From Holothuria scabra (taxonomy: Eukaryota > Echinodermata > Holothuroidea > Aspidochirotida > Holothuriidae), in the NCBI GenBank assembly GCA_037179385.1, contig CM074190.1, positions 10,994,206-11,058,205 of the forward strand: DNA of 64,000 bases, given 5' to 3'. Of this stretch, positions 1 to 13,300 are shown piece after piece. The notes under the pieces were generated by a model that was not told the origin of the DNA, made no database searches, and worked only from the letters and a program-made list of their open reading frames with translations. The position numbers and the translations under genes were made by a program. Every line of letters begins with the position of its first letter. Positions within the stretch are counted from its first letter, which is position 1.

Positions 1-37
1 TTAGAACCATACATGGATAAACTGATGGGCAGTTTTT

Positions 38-260
38 GGTTCCTTGCAGTAGCAAAGGAACCTATAGTCAGGTTTGCGTGTGTGTGTGTGTATGTGTACA
101 TGTGTGTGACGCATCGGTACGCTCTAACTCAACAAGGGCAGACTGGATGCAACTTGGATTTGGTACATAGATTCGTCATAATGAGGTGTGCCCTATTGTT
201 GTTGGTGGAGGTCAAAGGTCATTTGGGGTCACCAGAGGTCAAAAACTAAAAACCTTCTCA
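38..260 (-). repeat. DR1-bearing repeat with GT run and terminal hairpin
   Basis: Read on the minus strand, this matches the repeat at 6838-7508: a TGACCTCTGGTGACCCC block, then a perfect TGACCTTTGACCT (209-221), then a CA/GT microsatellite (about 78-108) and a hairpin at 38-62 (GGTTCCTTGC, loop, GCAAAGGAACC). The order of unit, microsatellite and hairpin is the same in both places, so I read it as a second, shorter copy of one dispersed element. It resembles the Pearl or Helitron-like non-autonomous elements known from marine invertebrates; that assignment is inference. Confidence 0.6.
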
Positions 261-1181
261 ATACTATATGTCAAGGTAGGAAACTTGGATAGCAATGAGG
301 AAGTGTTTTTGAAGGATCACCAAGCATTATACAAGTTGAATGTAAGTAAGGTCACAAAAATTAACTAGTTACTAAATATCCCCTTGTGAAGATGTTTCAA
401 ACATTGAGTATGAGCTTTTGCTTAGCTCTTTTTCAGAGACTGGCTGTACAGTTCTTATAATATCCAGCAAGGAACCACAGTGCCCATTGGGCTATTGTTT
501 TTTTCTCAAAATTAATTCCCAATGTTAGGAAAGGGTTTTTTTTTCAAAATTAATTCCCAAAAATGAGTTCACTTTGAAGTAGAAAATGATTGGTGTTGAA
601 AGTTTTTTGGCAATGAATTGATTACACTGTAGGTTGTGTAAACACTGCTCTCAACTGTTGTGGAAGCAGTAGTTCATATATAAAGATTTGATAGCAAAGT
701 ATTTGTGTAAGGTGAGTCATCCTGCTACATTGCTACAGTACATTGTTAAGTGACACCAGCTACCTCAACAACACTAGTAGTCATTGAAAATAGACCATAT
801 GCATTAATGACACACTGACATCATCCTTGGGGGCAAAACAGTGGAACACCTGGCAGCACGCATAAGAATTCTCCCTGCATGTGTAGCAGACTGGGTTTGT
901 CTTCAACTTGTTGACAAATCAGCTGTCTGCATTTGTCAGTGTTGGTCTTTTTGCCCTCAAAGATGAGCATACTTTTTGCTCTGAGACATCATATGGATAA
1001 AGTCTATAAATGTAGTATCAGCTGAACTTCATGTCAGATTCTGTTAATCAAGTTATCAGCTGAGACATCGTATGTACAGTTCAGAAGTATTAATATTTGT
1101 GTTGCTCTAGATTCTCATAGAGACGGTAACAGGGAAAGTCCCTGATGCAAGAAAAGTGGGGAAGTCCCACACATAATGTTC
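261..1181. other. No gene recognised; presumed CWC15 intron
   Basis: AT-rich sequence with only short open frames. None of the expected N-terminal CWC15 residues could be found here, so the upstream exons are taken to lie outside the window. No repeat with clear ends was seen. Confidence 0.4.
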
Positions 1182-1338
1182 AATATACCTATTGCCAAAA
1201 AGCAATTACAATGAATTGTGGGATAGAGTTTTGGGTGTATGTGAACTTTTACCACAGTAAAATGCCGTTGACAATAATGACAAACACCAAAACTCTCTCC
1301 CACAATCCTTTGTAATTGCTATTTGGAAATTGGTCTAT
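1182..1338. mobile_element. MITE family A, copy 1
   Basis: The left arm (TACCTATTGCCAAAAAGC, then AATTGTGGGATAGAGTTTTG) is the imperfect reverse complement of the right arm, which ends in GCTATTTGGAAATTGGTCTA. Arms are about 55 bp around a loop of about 45 bp. The same terminal sequence (TAGACC...CCAAATAGCAA...AATTGTGGGA) forms both ends of the element at 58590-58730, so this is a dispersed non-autonomous DNA transposon. Confidence 0.7.
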
Positions 1339-1719
1339 GGGAGAATTGTGTATTTTGTATGACCTTGAATCCACATTGGTGGTCCAAAAACGTTGACATA
1401 TGGTCTGAAAAATGAATACCGTAAACATTTACCTTTTATTATGTTGCTACATATCCAAATGCCTTAGTAAAAGGTGTGTTTTGTCTCAGCATGATTTGTC
1501 TCTTTCAGATATTCCAACAAATCTTTGCCTTGGAAAAACCTGGTGTTTTACAGTCATTATCTCAAAAATGCAGGGAATTATGTTTCTAGATTAAAAAGTT
1601 CTTTGTTGTCATTTTGAAGCAGGATGTTTCCATTTTTTCAACAGGGTGGTGGTACTGTACATCACTTATTTGTTACAGATGAGGTATTATGGCTGTTTTT
1701 AAATGATATTGGTGTTAAT

Positions 1720-1892
1720 CAGGCCAGCCACAGCCTTCTCTCCAGTTTTGGCTCTTGGCTTGCTTTCCCTACTCAATTCCTTATGCCGAGTATTGAAAAC
1801 TATGGCAGAAGGCTCCATTTTTAAGGTCTTTGGTAAAACCTCATCAGGGGTCAAATGCCAGACCTCCTGGCTCCAGGTGGAATCCTCTAACA
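1720..1892 (-). mobile_element. tRNA-derived SINE, degraded copy
   Basis: Minus-strand copy of the SINE best seen at 63633-63872. Shared blocks on the plus strand include the TTCTCTCCAGTTTTGGCTC-like segment, GGCTTGCTTTCCCTACTCAA, and the TTTAAGGTCTTTGGTAAAAC region matching the AAAGACTCTAAAAATGG block of the full copy. The promoter head is too decayed to score. It lies in a CWC15 intron. Confidence 0.65.
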
Positions 1893-2007
1893 AGTTGACA
1901 GTACATCAGACTTGTGGATCCTGTTGCTGGTTGTTAGTTTTTCTGCAATCAAAAACTTCAAACTACCACAGATTTTAATGCCAATATTTTCATTTTACTT
2001 CAATCAG

Positions 2008-2105
2008 ATTCATCTAGTGGTGGAAGCAGTTCCAAGCGCCCTCGTGTTGAACAAATACCCGTTGCAAACTTGGATGCTGATGAAGCTGTGAATGATGATG
2101 ATGAT
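2008..2105 (+). CDS. CWC15: CWC15 exon (Ser-rich to LDADEAV)
   Basis: Acceptor TTCAATCAG precedes 2008 and donor GTATGT follows 2105. The first two bases (AT) complete a split codon; the remainder encodes 32 residues through NDDDD. Ends in phase 0. Confidence 0.88.
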
Positions 2106-5100
2106 GTATGTTAAAATGAAGTTCTGTATAACTGACAGCTTTTAATACAAGTTTTTTCAGTCACATCCATATTTTATTTTAAAGTTTTACATCTTGTTGC
2201 TTAACTTGCCTTTTTCCATCTTCTTTTGGTTATGGTCTCAAAAATGTTAGCAATGGGGAAGATCTGGCATACTGCTCCTTGAGACTATTGATGTTTACCC
2301 CAAGTCAATATAAAACACAGCACTGCCAGGGGAATTACTTCTTGTTACAATGAGGAGTAGGTTGACGTTGCCATCTTCACATCCATGTCTTCAAATAGTG
2401 GCACCTCAGTATCTATAATCTTGCACTGTAAATACTCATCCAAAATTATGGAACAAACCATGCTGTAACATTTATTTGCACATAACTGGTACTCATGCAA
2501 AGTTCCTAACAGGGTTGGAAAAAGGTAAATTTCCCTGCAAGCAAATCAAATTTCCCAGAAAGCAAATCAAAACTTCCCAGAGACTGCACATGTTTACATA
2601 CAAAAGTAGTCAAATTTCCCTCAAAATACCAAAATTTCCCTGCAATGACATTCCCAAATGGCTGGTTTTTTCCAGCCATGGTTCCTAAGAGGTTGAAATG
2701 TGTCCATGTGTCAACATGATGCTATCTGCATAAGAACATAAGAACCCCAGAAAAAGAAGTACAGACAGATGTCTTACAAGTTTTTGTGAAAAGCAAACAT
2801 TTTTTATTTTGTACCAGATTCAGGCAAAGCATTTTGTAAAGAGTAGCTGATCTATGCATGCTATATTAACTTAACACAGGCAAGTACTGGTAGAATATAG
2901 GAAGTTTTCAAGTGAAAAATCCAAGTGGCATGTTGTACACCATGTAAATTTTGCAATGTCCGCATTTTGTTCACCAATAGAATACCTAACCTCTGTTTTG
3001 GCACTAAGGTGGATGTTCTAACTTTCTGACATTGTATTGCAACATCATGATTATAATCTTGATGTTATGAAATCTGACCTCATGTTAAGACAGATTGATA
3101 CATTGACCCATCCTTAATTACTTTTGGGCAATGGTATATAGGTTTGGTGGAGTGCAATGTTTGCAGCGAGACCAATGTCAACTTAATCACTCATGTCGAT
3201 TCTCTGCAGTTGCCTGCTTTTCCACAATTTTACAGTTGGGTGTTCTTCTACAAAGCTTTCCACTTATTAAATTGCTTTGCAAGTTGCAAGTTATTAAGAC
3301 CATCATCTTCTGTACTGACTTGTTATCACAATTTTAATTTAAACGGTTATGAGTGTTTCCCCTTTGAGGGTGACCTTTGCAAATGTGATGGAAATTCATC
3401 AATTTGTAGCTGAAAGAAAATATGAAAAGCTTGGAAGCACTGCTGGAAGGTTTTGATTATTTTTTTTGTCTTTTCAGGATGACGATTCCTCTGATGACAG
3501 TGATGATGATGCTGCTGAACTTCTTGCTGAGCTGACTAAGATTAAGAAAGAGAGGGCACGTGAGCAAGCTGCAAAAGTAAGAACAAGATCGATTCTCCTT
3601 TTAGCAGAAATTGGAATTTTTTGGAAAACTTTTAAAGGCAAAGATGTTTAACAATATTAAGTGAATATGATTATGTGTTTTAGGATATTAAGTGAATATA
3701 GGAACAGCCTGTGGCTAATAAATTAGTAAACAACTGGCTAGACCAACCCAACAGATTTTTTCAATTTTGGCTTCTTTTAACTAAAAAGCCAACAGGCTTA
3801 GTGATTCCTTGCCGTATGATATATCATAGCAAACATGGAAACAAACATGACATGCATGAGATCCCATACAATTATCCTACATAATTGAGATATAATACTA
3901 GCAGGGTCAAAACTTTTTGACCTCATGTGATCCAAAATGACCTTTCGACCCCTTAAAAACAATAGTGATCACCTTACCAACACGTCCATCAACATGAGTA
4001 ATTCAAAATTAAGCTTAGTACAGAATGAGTATGGAAGTACTACCACCATGGTATGAGATCCCTCACAGTTATCCCCCTAAAAATATTATGTCTACAAAGT
4101 TTGATCTAACTGTCACCTCAAACGTTTGATCTCCACACACAAGAGGAATTTCTCACACAGCTTTAATATTCCAGAAAACTGTCTCATTACTTGATAAAGC
4201 AGTATTTTGAAACCATTTTTATCAAAAGTTTGGTCAATGGGGACAGCTCTCCATTCTGAAGTCTCTTTGTTCCGATGCCTCTATGTTTCGAAAAGTCTGC
4301 ATTGAGGTTAGTGTTTAAACAAGCCCTCATCGACACACTCTCCTACAAGCATTGGATCAAATACTGTGTTCTCACATACCCCGCGCTCGAGGTAACACTG
4401 TATTACCTCACGCTCGAGTAACGTGGGAACGCGGGTTAACGCAGGGTCGGTGTTTAAATTTCCATCCACCTCAAATCGCAGGGTTAAGCAGTTTTAAACA
4501 TCGCGTTTGTTTTAATCAAGCAAGGTCACAGGTATTTATCGCACTGATGACAGGTATTTTCTTACATTTTGCTGTAATCGGTGTGTGAAATATTTGGTCT
4601 CGTTACTATGGTAACACTATCCAATCAACGAAACACTGGGTACGTGAGAACACAGACTGGAAAACACGGGGTTAGCCTGTGGTTTTGTCTGATTGTAAGC
4701 ACAAGTTAACACTGGGTGTTGCAGGGTATGTGAGACCAAGCCTAAAGAGACATCTGAACAGAGATGTGTAACCTTGGCTATTACTGATGGCAATTTTTGC
4801 TTTATGGGGGAAATGCCCCACCCATTGTCTATGGTATCCTTTGCAAATTAACAAAAGCAGATATCCCTATTAATCCATAATTTAACAAGACTTTTAATTC
4901 GCCTTTTGTCTACTTATACTGTAGGTACAGCATAACATACAGTACAAGTTTTCCTTGTTTGATACACAGTATACAACATTATGCTTGCTCTTATTACCTG
5001 AGCTACTTTTAAATGACAGCAGCAATGCAGAATAAAATCTTAATACTTTTGAAAAGTGTCATACAGGGGAATCTTGAAGCAATGGTTTTATGCATTAAGC

Positions 5101-7419
5101 TTTATGGTACACTTTTTTTTTGGGGGGGGGGGGGGGATAGTGACATGGATAAAAATGAAATGTGAGACAAGAATTCCCACTCGATGATGATATTTGACAT
5201 AGCTATATAAGCAGAGATGAGGCAAGTAGTATGCTGATACATTTTATGCTATCAAAAATTTAAAACAAATTCTAGAATGAAACTAAGTGACAAATAATCA
5301 CTGTAGAGCATATTGAAACTGTAAAGCAGAAACACCAATCTAGACAGACACCAATGTTTAAAGTTTTGTTCAACAAAATTCCTTATACAAACACACTATT
5401 TGTTCAATTCCACCAGCTTCTATGTAAAGGACACTAATTTCTGAATGGTGTCAATCTACAGTATTTCTAAGATGACTTTCAGTTTAGAAACTTGATCAGT
5501 GTAAATGAACTTCTCCATCTCCAGACAATGGCTAGGCAAACAACTTTTATTTGTGGTCAGATGAGACAAGATAATGTGGACAGTTATTTTATGCTGGATT
5601 TAGCAGAGGTGTGACTTTCATGGAGGTCTGACATTTTGACCACAAAAAGAGTACTGAATGCCTGCAGGGAATGGCAGGAAATAGGAGTATATACAAACAA
5701 TGGGCTGTCATGGTTATGTACTGAGATAAAAATAAGCTCTCTTCAGAGGGTTTATAAGAGTCAATTAACACCACTTATACAGTAAAAAGCTTAAGTCAAT
5801 TGAGCTGTATGTTTGTATGAGGTAATCCTTCAGGACACTGTGGGGATAACTGGCAGTCAACTGTGAAAAATTGGGCGAGATAACTGTGACCAAATGGCAA
5901 AAAAATGGGTCAGTCACAATTTGATTCACTCTATTAGGCAATGACAGTTCATGTGCGCTGAAGGGTATTTGATACCAAATGATCAGTGTAAATTAGGTTC
6001 TTTTTTGTAAAACTAACTAACTGTGGTATATCTAATTAATCAATTCCCACTTCCAATTAATGCATGCTTGCATGCACATGTCCTCATGAGGACAGTAGGC
6101 ACAAGGTTTGTCAAATATTAGCACTTTTTGCCACTAAATTTAATGTTTTCTTCAGGTTTTCTTTAAGGTTATTGAAAAAGCAATGTAGGTATGTTATAAA
6201 AGAGATTCTTGTGCATCACACAGAGTACTCTCTGTTCAAAGTTTATACTTATGAAGTTCCATATCAGTCATCGACTTAGTGTGCACAGAAGCATCTTCTA
6301 ATATTTTCAGACTATGTCCCTAAATGACCCTTATACAGACTGTTTAAACTCACATGTTCCACATCAGTTTCATGAAAATCTATTTACTTGTGGCTGCAAA
6401 ATCAGCATACCCATGAGCATTGAAGCATGTATGCCAGCCTGATGAACAGATTTTGCCTTTTAAGATTTTATATTTTGCTCTGCCCACTTTTTCATGTATT
6501 AATACTTGGAACTTAATAACAGGGCACAATTTCATGCCAGAATCAACATACTGTACAGTAACTACCATGTGATGTGCCTTTTTGTGCACCTTAGACCTTC
6601 TTCCTATGAGTTTGCTTCAGTACATTACAAATGCATTTTCAAAATTACCTCACTAAAGAATTTACAGAGTGAAGTTAATAAACTGTTCCAAAAAAATTAT
6701 ATACCCTATGCCTATTACATTACACATGCCAAATTATTCTTACCCTTTCACCCTAACCGCTCATGGATATTAACTTCAACAGTTATATACTCTTTTGAGA
6801 TATAGTGTTTGCAAGGTTTAGATGTTTTGAACTCTTATGACCCCAAATGACCTTTGACATCCAATAAAAATAATAGGGGTCATCTACTCAATATGGACAA
6901 TCCACTTAGTAAATATGAGATTCCTGGCAGTTACCTTTCTTGACATATGGTGTTTACAAGTTTTTGAGCTTTTCATCTCTGATGACCCCAAATGACCTTT
7001 GACCTCCACCAAAAATAATTGTGATCATCTACTAAATATGGGCAATCCACCTGCTATGTATGAGATCCCTCACATTTACCCTTCTTGAGATACAGTGTTT
7101 ACAAGGTTTTGACCTTTTTCCCTCTGGTGACCCCAAATGACCTTTGACCTCCATCAAAAACAATAGGGACCATCTACTCAATATGGACAATCAGCAAGGT
7201 AAGTATGAGATTGCTCACATTTTTCCTTCTGGAGATATCGTGTTTACAAGCAATTTCCAAGGTATTTACATTTTGACCTCTGGTGACCCCAAATGACATT
7301 TGACCTCTACCAAAAAAAATAGGGACCATCTACTCAATGTGGACAATCTACATGCTAAGTTTGAGATCCCTGGGGGTTACCGTTCTTGAGATATCGTGTT
7401 TACAAGCAGGCGTCACACA

Positions 7420-7451
<32 letters not shown>

Positions 7452-10316
7452 TACACACAAACGACATCACCATCGCATAGATTCCTTGCCTGCCTTCGGC
7501 AAGGAATCAAAAAACCAGTTTAGATCAGAAAATGGTGAATTGGTCTCGCAGGAAAACCCCACATTATTTTGACCTTACAAGAATTGGACCTATGCTCCTA
7601 CCTCACTGAGCTTCATTACTTCAAATGCCACCAACAGCATCCACTTGGCTACAGCAAAAGAACTTTGTGTTATCACTTTTAGGGAGTTTTAGGTCAAACC
7701 ATGAATCTTGAGGTATGTGAGTGGGATCACACCCACTATTCCTCACCTAAAATAACTGTGAGGGGTGTGGGTTTTTGCATTTAGATGGAGATTTCGATCT
7801 CACATAAATCTTAAAGGTTAGAAAAAAACAACACACCTTCCACATTCCTTAATTTTCTCACTCTAAAACTGAAGGCTTGGTACGTAAGGACATTGTGGAT
7901 TGTTCAAATTTAACTTGAATCCATAGAAGTTAATCTGATGGAGTGAAGTCCTCCTTAGATTGGGATTCAACAAAAAAAAAACATTAGCTCAAATCCAAAC
8001 AAGGTGATTTTGTGGAAGATTGTGTGTTGTGCATCTCTTCGTGCACTTATGTCTTATCGAACAGACTGGGGCTAACTCACAGCTTTTCTCTGCCCCGACA
8101 TTTGTTGTACGACGGAGAATCGCAAAACTCAGAAAAAGACACAGAAAAAGACAGGGCTATAGGCTATGTCACTGTCAACCAACGTTTCTCTTTTATTTTG
8201 AATCAAGATAAGACAAATCTCAGCCGGAGTTGAAACACTGTTTTTGCAAGTCGTTCGACCTGCAAGCACCAGTTCTAAGAATCAAACTGAATTGCATTTC
8301 AAATTCATCTCTTTTTATACCCCTTCCACACATTTGAATTAAAATACACCCTTTACCGGCCTCACAATGCACATGCCACTCATTGTTACATAATTTTCCC
8401 ATTGTTATGTAATTCTCCCTTGTTCAACACAACAAGTTCCCATGAACTCTGTTACAGATGCCTTAGCAGGTACAAGCTGCTCACAAGAGCTCAATCCTCC
8501 CATGTCTTTCCTCGTTCACATGGAGCTAGAAACTGGCATAGCTACCGGAAAATTTGGACACTGGAATGAGCTCTGTCACGTGATATGCAAGAGCCCGCCC
8601 CTGCTCACAGCATTTGTGTGACAGAGCTCACAGCATTCACGGCTGGCTGCACGACTTAAACTGCTAAAGGGGAATTCCGACAATTTCGTTAGGGGGAACT
8701 GTTCTCTGTACCCCATAAGGCATTGAGTACAGGTATGTGCTGTGTGTTGGTTTGTGTGTGTGTGGGTGTGTGTGTGTGAAGGTCGATGAATATTTGTAAA
8801 GTTTACGAGGAAGAAATATCCATGTACCATACAGATGATCCATCCAACTTAAGAATTGAAGAAAAGTATGTCTCATATCTGCATTTTCTCTTGTGCCATA
8901 ACTCGCTCAAAGGTGGCATGAAAAATGAAAAACACTTGAGAGTAATTTCTCTTTTGATATTTTTTTTATATCTGAAGGAAATGGAAAAGAAACAAGAGGA
9001 AGAGAGGATAAGGACAGAAAATATCTTGAGTGGAAATCCTCTGATGCAAGGATCCAATAGAACAGATTTTAAAGTCAAGAAAAGGTTTGTACTAAGACTT
9101 TCTGTCTTTGGTGGCATCAGTAGTGGAAGGGGGTGGGTCATATAGTCACCACCAAAACCATACTTATATCATGATTAAGATTTTAAGAAGTACAAGTCTT
9201 TGATCAGTTATTGTTTCTGTATAATATCAAAGATCTCCCTTGAAGCAAAGTACTTTTAGATATGATTTGTCCCTATGTAGAGAATGAATTATTTCTAAGT
9301 TGTTGAAGGGAAATACTGCATTTGCTTTACAAGGAAATTTGATCCTTTTAAAACCAACATTAATTGGCAAATATTGATAAATAATGAAAAATAAGGCAGT
9401 AAACTAGCCTCCTTTACAAGAAATAAGTTTCCCTCAGATAAAAACTCAGTTTTTTGTTGCTCAAGAATAATTTGTTCACCCAAATTTATAGTATTTCCAA
9501 AGATGCAACTTCCATAGCTCCTGTTGTGCATAATATTTTGAGGATACGAAGATATTGCTGGGGTTTATTGTTGAGACTGAATGATGTAGTAATGATTAGA
9601 GCTATACTCCTTTAATGTTACTTCGGAGCATTTTAAACCCAATATTTCTCTTTAAGTTGTATATTTTATTATTAAACTTTTTTATCTTGTTAACTGGAAT
9701 ACCCATGTCAACTATAAAGTAAAGCAGCAATCAATCAGAGTTTCTTTTTGCATATTTTTCACAACTTTAATTCTATACCACATTTGTACATTGACTCAGA
9801 AACTAAAAAAAAAGGATCCATGATCGCTGTCTAATGTTGCGATTAGTGAGAGTGTAGTTGATGCTGTTTAGTCTAACAGCTGAGTGAATTATCTTTTACC
9901 TGACTAATATTCCAAAATTGTCATTCAACTTGAAAAACCAAATTACAGACTCTGCTCATCTTTGCCCATTATTTTGCCAACTTTGGAGTCTTAACTCTTT
10001 ATTCACTAACAATATATGGTGTTCATTCCATACATAGATCAAAAATGTTAATGATACCTCAGAATCAGAATAGGTTTACCTATATTCCCTTTCAAATGTC
10101 AGAGCTCTCCCCAATCCCTGGCAATGATTACTGGATGGTCTAATTTCTCATGAATGGTACCATGATTGTCTTGTATATCCTGTTTGCAGATGGGATGATG
10201 ATGTCGTCTTCAAAAATTGTGCAAAGGGAGAAGAGGATAAGACAGAGAAGAGATTTATCAATGACACACTTCGATCAGAATTCCACAAAAGATTTCTTGA
10301 AAAATACATTAAATGA
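2008..10316 (+). CDS. CWC15: CWC15 spliceosome-associated protein, C-terminal four exons (partial)
   Basis: CWC15 (Cwf15/Cwc15) is a small nuclear protein of the Prp19/CDC5L-associated spliceosome, needed for pre-mRNA splicing. Coding exons are 2008-2105, 3478-3576, 8978-9084 and 10190-10316, all with AG acceptors, GT donors and compatible phases. They encode about 142 residues in family order: a Ser-rich start leading to [19 protein letters not shown]; an acidic Asp/Ser stretch; [44 protein letters not shown]; and the hallmark C-terminus [14 protein letters not shown] ... [20 protein letters not shown] followed by TGA. Human CWC15 is about 229 residues, so roughly 85 N-terminal residues are missing and must lie left of the window. 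The first exon here begins with two bases completing a codon. A polyadenylation signal AATAAA lies at 10376-10381. Identification rests on near-identity of the C-terminal block to the known family. Confidence 0.95.
3478..3576 (+). CDS. CWC15: CWC15 exon (acidic tract and [13 protein letters not shown])
   Basis: Acceptor TTTTCAG precedes 3478 and donor GTAAGA follows 3576. Thirty-three complete codons, phase 0 at both ends: an Asp/Ser run followed by the charged helix [20 protein letters not shown]. Confidence 0.93.
3857..4140 (+). repeat. Degraded copy of the TGACC-rich repeat
   Basis: Fragments such as GAGATCCCTCACAGTTA and AAAATGACCTTTCGACCC match the units at 6838-7390 with many changes. 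No CA run or hairpin remains here. Confidence 0.5.
4364..4655. mobile_element. TIR element, CTGTGTTCTCAC termini
   Basis: The left end CTGTGTTCTCACATACCC is the inverted copy of the right end GGGTACGTGAGAACACAG. The interior is CpG-rich, has no transposase, and contains an X-box-like palindrome at 4602-4615. No clear target duplication was found. It lies in a CWC15 intron. Confidence 0.6.
5113..5136 (+). repeat. Poly-T/poly-G run
   Basis: A T-run followed by a G-run of about 16 bases. Homopolymer lengths like this are often unreliable in assemblies. Confidence 0.8.
6838..7508 (+). repeat. Four tandem ~145-bp DR1 units, CA run, terminal hairpin
   Basis: The phrase TGACCCCAAATGAC recurs at 6838, 6983, 7128 and 7284 (spacing 145, 145 and 156). 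Each unit also carries a TACTCAATATGGACAATC-like segment and a TTGAGATATCGTGTTTACAAG-like segment. Perfect TGACCTTTGACCT motifs occur at 6993-7005 and 7138-7150. The array runs into a CA microsatellite (7412-7460) and a hairpin at 7480-7508 (GATTCCTTGCC, loop, GGCAAGGAATC). The whole looks like one non-autonomous mobile repeat, possibly of Pearl/Helitron-like type. Confidence 0.75.
7412..7460 (+). repeat. (CA)n microsatellite
   Basis: Nearly pure CA dinucleotide with two TA interruptions, between the tandem units and the hairpin of the repeat above. Confidence 0.9.
8735..8779 (+). repeat. (GT)n microsatellite
   Basis: Interrupted GT-rich run. It generates spurious His/Thr-rich open frames on the opposite strand. 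Confidence 0.85.
8978..9084 (+). CDS. CWC15: CWC15 exon ([17 protein letters not shown])
   Basis: The acceptor is CTGAAG after a long T-rich tract; the donor is the weaker GTTTGT at 9085. It begins in phase 0 and ends after two bases of an Arg codon completed by the next exon. Confidence 0.92.
10190..10316 (+). CDS. CWC15: CWC15 terminal coding exon
   Basis: Acceptor TGTTTGCAG. The first base completes AGA (Arg), giving [14 protein letters not shown] and then [20 protein letters not shown] with TGA at 10314-10316. This block is the most conserved part of the family. Confidence 0.95.
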
Positions 10317-13300
10317 TGTCAAGGATTCATGGACCATGGACGTATACTGTACCGATGTGTATAGGGATGAGTCAGAATAAATTGCACCACCTCGCTGTTG
10401 TCTTGACTGAAGATGTGAGGGACATGGATTAAGTGAGCCAGCTTGTCTTAAGTAGGGCTGTTGCAGTTTCCAAGGTTGACAGGGCTTAATGGAATGTGGG
10501 TGTTTTGTTAAAGTTACCCATAATTCCTGAAAAATTCTCAAAACTGCAAATGATGGGTCCCGGAAGAAGCGTTAACTATTTGTAGCCCAAGCCTACAGTG
10601 GATCTTAATGGCACTGTCTAGATCAACTCTAAGAGGAAACAGAGACTGCTTGTCAAGACACTTTCATCACTTCTTATTCACAACATTCATTGATTGACTT
10701 GGAGCATGATAGCAGATGAGAGATGGGACAGGAAGCTGATTTTCATAAGTTTGTTGCTTGCTGATCAGATCTGTCTTGTTGTCAAAAGAAATTGCTTAAT
10801 TTATTGCAATATGATTACCAGTATGCATTTTTGAGAAGGGAAAATTTTGTGGTGAGCAAGATTTGCTTACTTTTTAAGCAAATTATGTAAAATTGGCATA
10901 TGTATGGATATTATGCAGAAACTGCTTAAAAAGTCTCAATAATGGTGATAAGAAAAGTTCTCAGTACATAGTAATGACATTTTCTGCAGAAGAGTATGGA
11001 AGATGTAACAATCTGCAGATTTCTTCCTAGGTTTTTTTTTTCACTTTATATCAAGGTAAAAGTTATCTGGAACTATGTATTTTGCGTATTTGTAAGTTAT
11101 GTAAAGTTGTAAAAACTATGATTGCCATTGGTAGCCAAACTGGAGCATGAATGGTGCTTTACGTGCAGTTAAAATGTTTACATTAAAAGAAAAAAATTAT
11201 TTTAATGCACTGTTTGAACCATTTCTGTATGTATGGAAGTATCATTAGTGTTCATGGTCCATGTATACAGGATATTTCCTTGAAGAAGAGGGGACTTGAG
11301 GGAAAGGTTGTGCCACTAGGCTGACTTTTATCAAGAGAATGTGTTTATTTTTACTCTGTGGTGGTCTTTCTGACACTGTCCAATAATATGCAAGAGAAAT
11401 TTTCTTTACTTGAATTTCTGTAATGATACAGGTTACCTTAAGTCTGCTTTATATGGACCACAGCCCTCGAAAAAAACCTTGGCATTTCGCAATGCCGAGG
11501 CAGTCAACTTTGACTGTGGCAAAATTTTGCCGAGGCAGTAGATAGTGCGACATTATATTAGGACATAAGGGTACAAAAGTTGCACAGTACACGGCTCAAA
11601 ATTAGGCCTAAGCTTCCAGTAGTGATTTGAAGGGAAGTAATTTTATGATAAAAATTTCCTCCGTGATCAAAATTTGAGCAATTGTGTTTAGTACTATTTC
11701 TTTACAAACAAAACATACTTGCAATTTTGCTAGTTTTAACGGAAAATCGTGATTGCAAAAGTTCCCTACAATGGGTATTTATGGAATGTACGTAACTTAC
11801 CACCTGCTGTCAAGAAGTGATCAATGCACACACATGAATTTGACATGGTAGAGGGTGGCCTTTAGATTTAAGAACCAATCGTTTTATCATTTAGATGCAT
11901 AATTAAGTGGGAAAAATTCCCAAAAGGGCTGTGTTGGTTTTATCAATGAAATTCTGAGGCTTCTGAAACAAATTATGTTTATGCACAGTAGTACCGAAGT
12001 TGTATTAAACAACTTTCTTTTACTAGCCATATACATAACTGCAAGTCAATCATGTTTACTTCAGCATTTTTATTTTGCCATAGCCAATATCTTATTGTAA
12101 GGGATGAGTGGAAGTAAAATATTCTTCCAATGGCTCTTTTGTGTGAAATCAAGAACAGTATTTGAAGTTATTGGGCATTTTTGAGGGATGAGTACCCTGG
12201 AAGACATTGGAAAGATAAACACTGGTTGGAAATTTTTGGCCATAGCTACAACTTTTGACAACTCAGCTCATAACTTGACCTTCATCAGTGAAAGATCCAG
12301 ATGATGTGTAACAAACAGATACTCCCCCTCACACACCTATTGTCATGCATGTCAAAATTTACTTCCAATGTATGTCAAATATAACTTTGTTTTGCATCTC
12401 GGCCCTCTTTCCAAAATCAAAAAAAAATTTTGCAAAGAGAAAGAACAGCCATCAGTCACACGTCAACCCCCCTCTATTAAAACGTCTCGCATATGCCCCT
12501 GTTCAATTATTCAGAGTTAAGTGGCCATGGTCAGTCTGACTTAAATCAATTGAGTGGAAACTACATGACAGGAATTCCCCATTACCTACTCTTACCTGAC
12601 TTGCCAATGGCAACTGGGGTAAGAAGGGTTAGGCCACCTTATTGATTTGTTGGGGGAGGGCATCCTATTGGCCCAAACAGCTTTTCAGTGTGTCATGCAT
12701 AGGTGACTTTCAACTTGTAAGGTCTCAGAAGTCAAGATGAGGTTCATGCCTGCTAGGAAGTTTTGCTAAGGAGGTTAAGAGGATCAGTTGGGTTGGACGT
12801 TTTCTAAATTCTGGCTAATGGGCATTTTCGGTCATGTAAGCCATAAAACTGCTTCTAAATAGCTAACTGCAGAGTTTAAGTGCAAATGTGGCATAGATGT
12901 TATTGATACAGCCAGAGAGTGAACTATGTCAACAGGGTAGCTAGACAGGCTGAAAATAATGATGTCATACCTCCCCCTTCCTTTCCTGCCATGGCCTTTG
13001 ACATGGATTAAATAAGATGTGATGTCCCCCTCCCTTGTCATGCTCTTGGACATGTATTATGCAAGATATGACATTTTTAGTGGTTATTTAAAAAACTCTC
13101 CTGTTTTAGTGGCAGGTTGTCTGTATAAAGTGTTAATGATTCTTAAGTTTTAATGACTTTTTATTTAAGTAAGAAATTTGGAAGTACATGTTATACCTTG
13201 GTTTAAGTGTACTGATGTGATGTCTGTAGAATATTGTGAAAAGAATAGAGTTTGTACATACACTGATGTCACGTTTCTTTTGTTATTTAAGTTTTTAGGC

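Noticed and set aside
8803..9141. 112-codon minus-strand open frame
   Set aside because: Antisense shadow over the CWC15 exon at 8978-9084.
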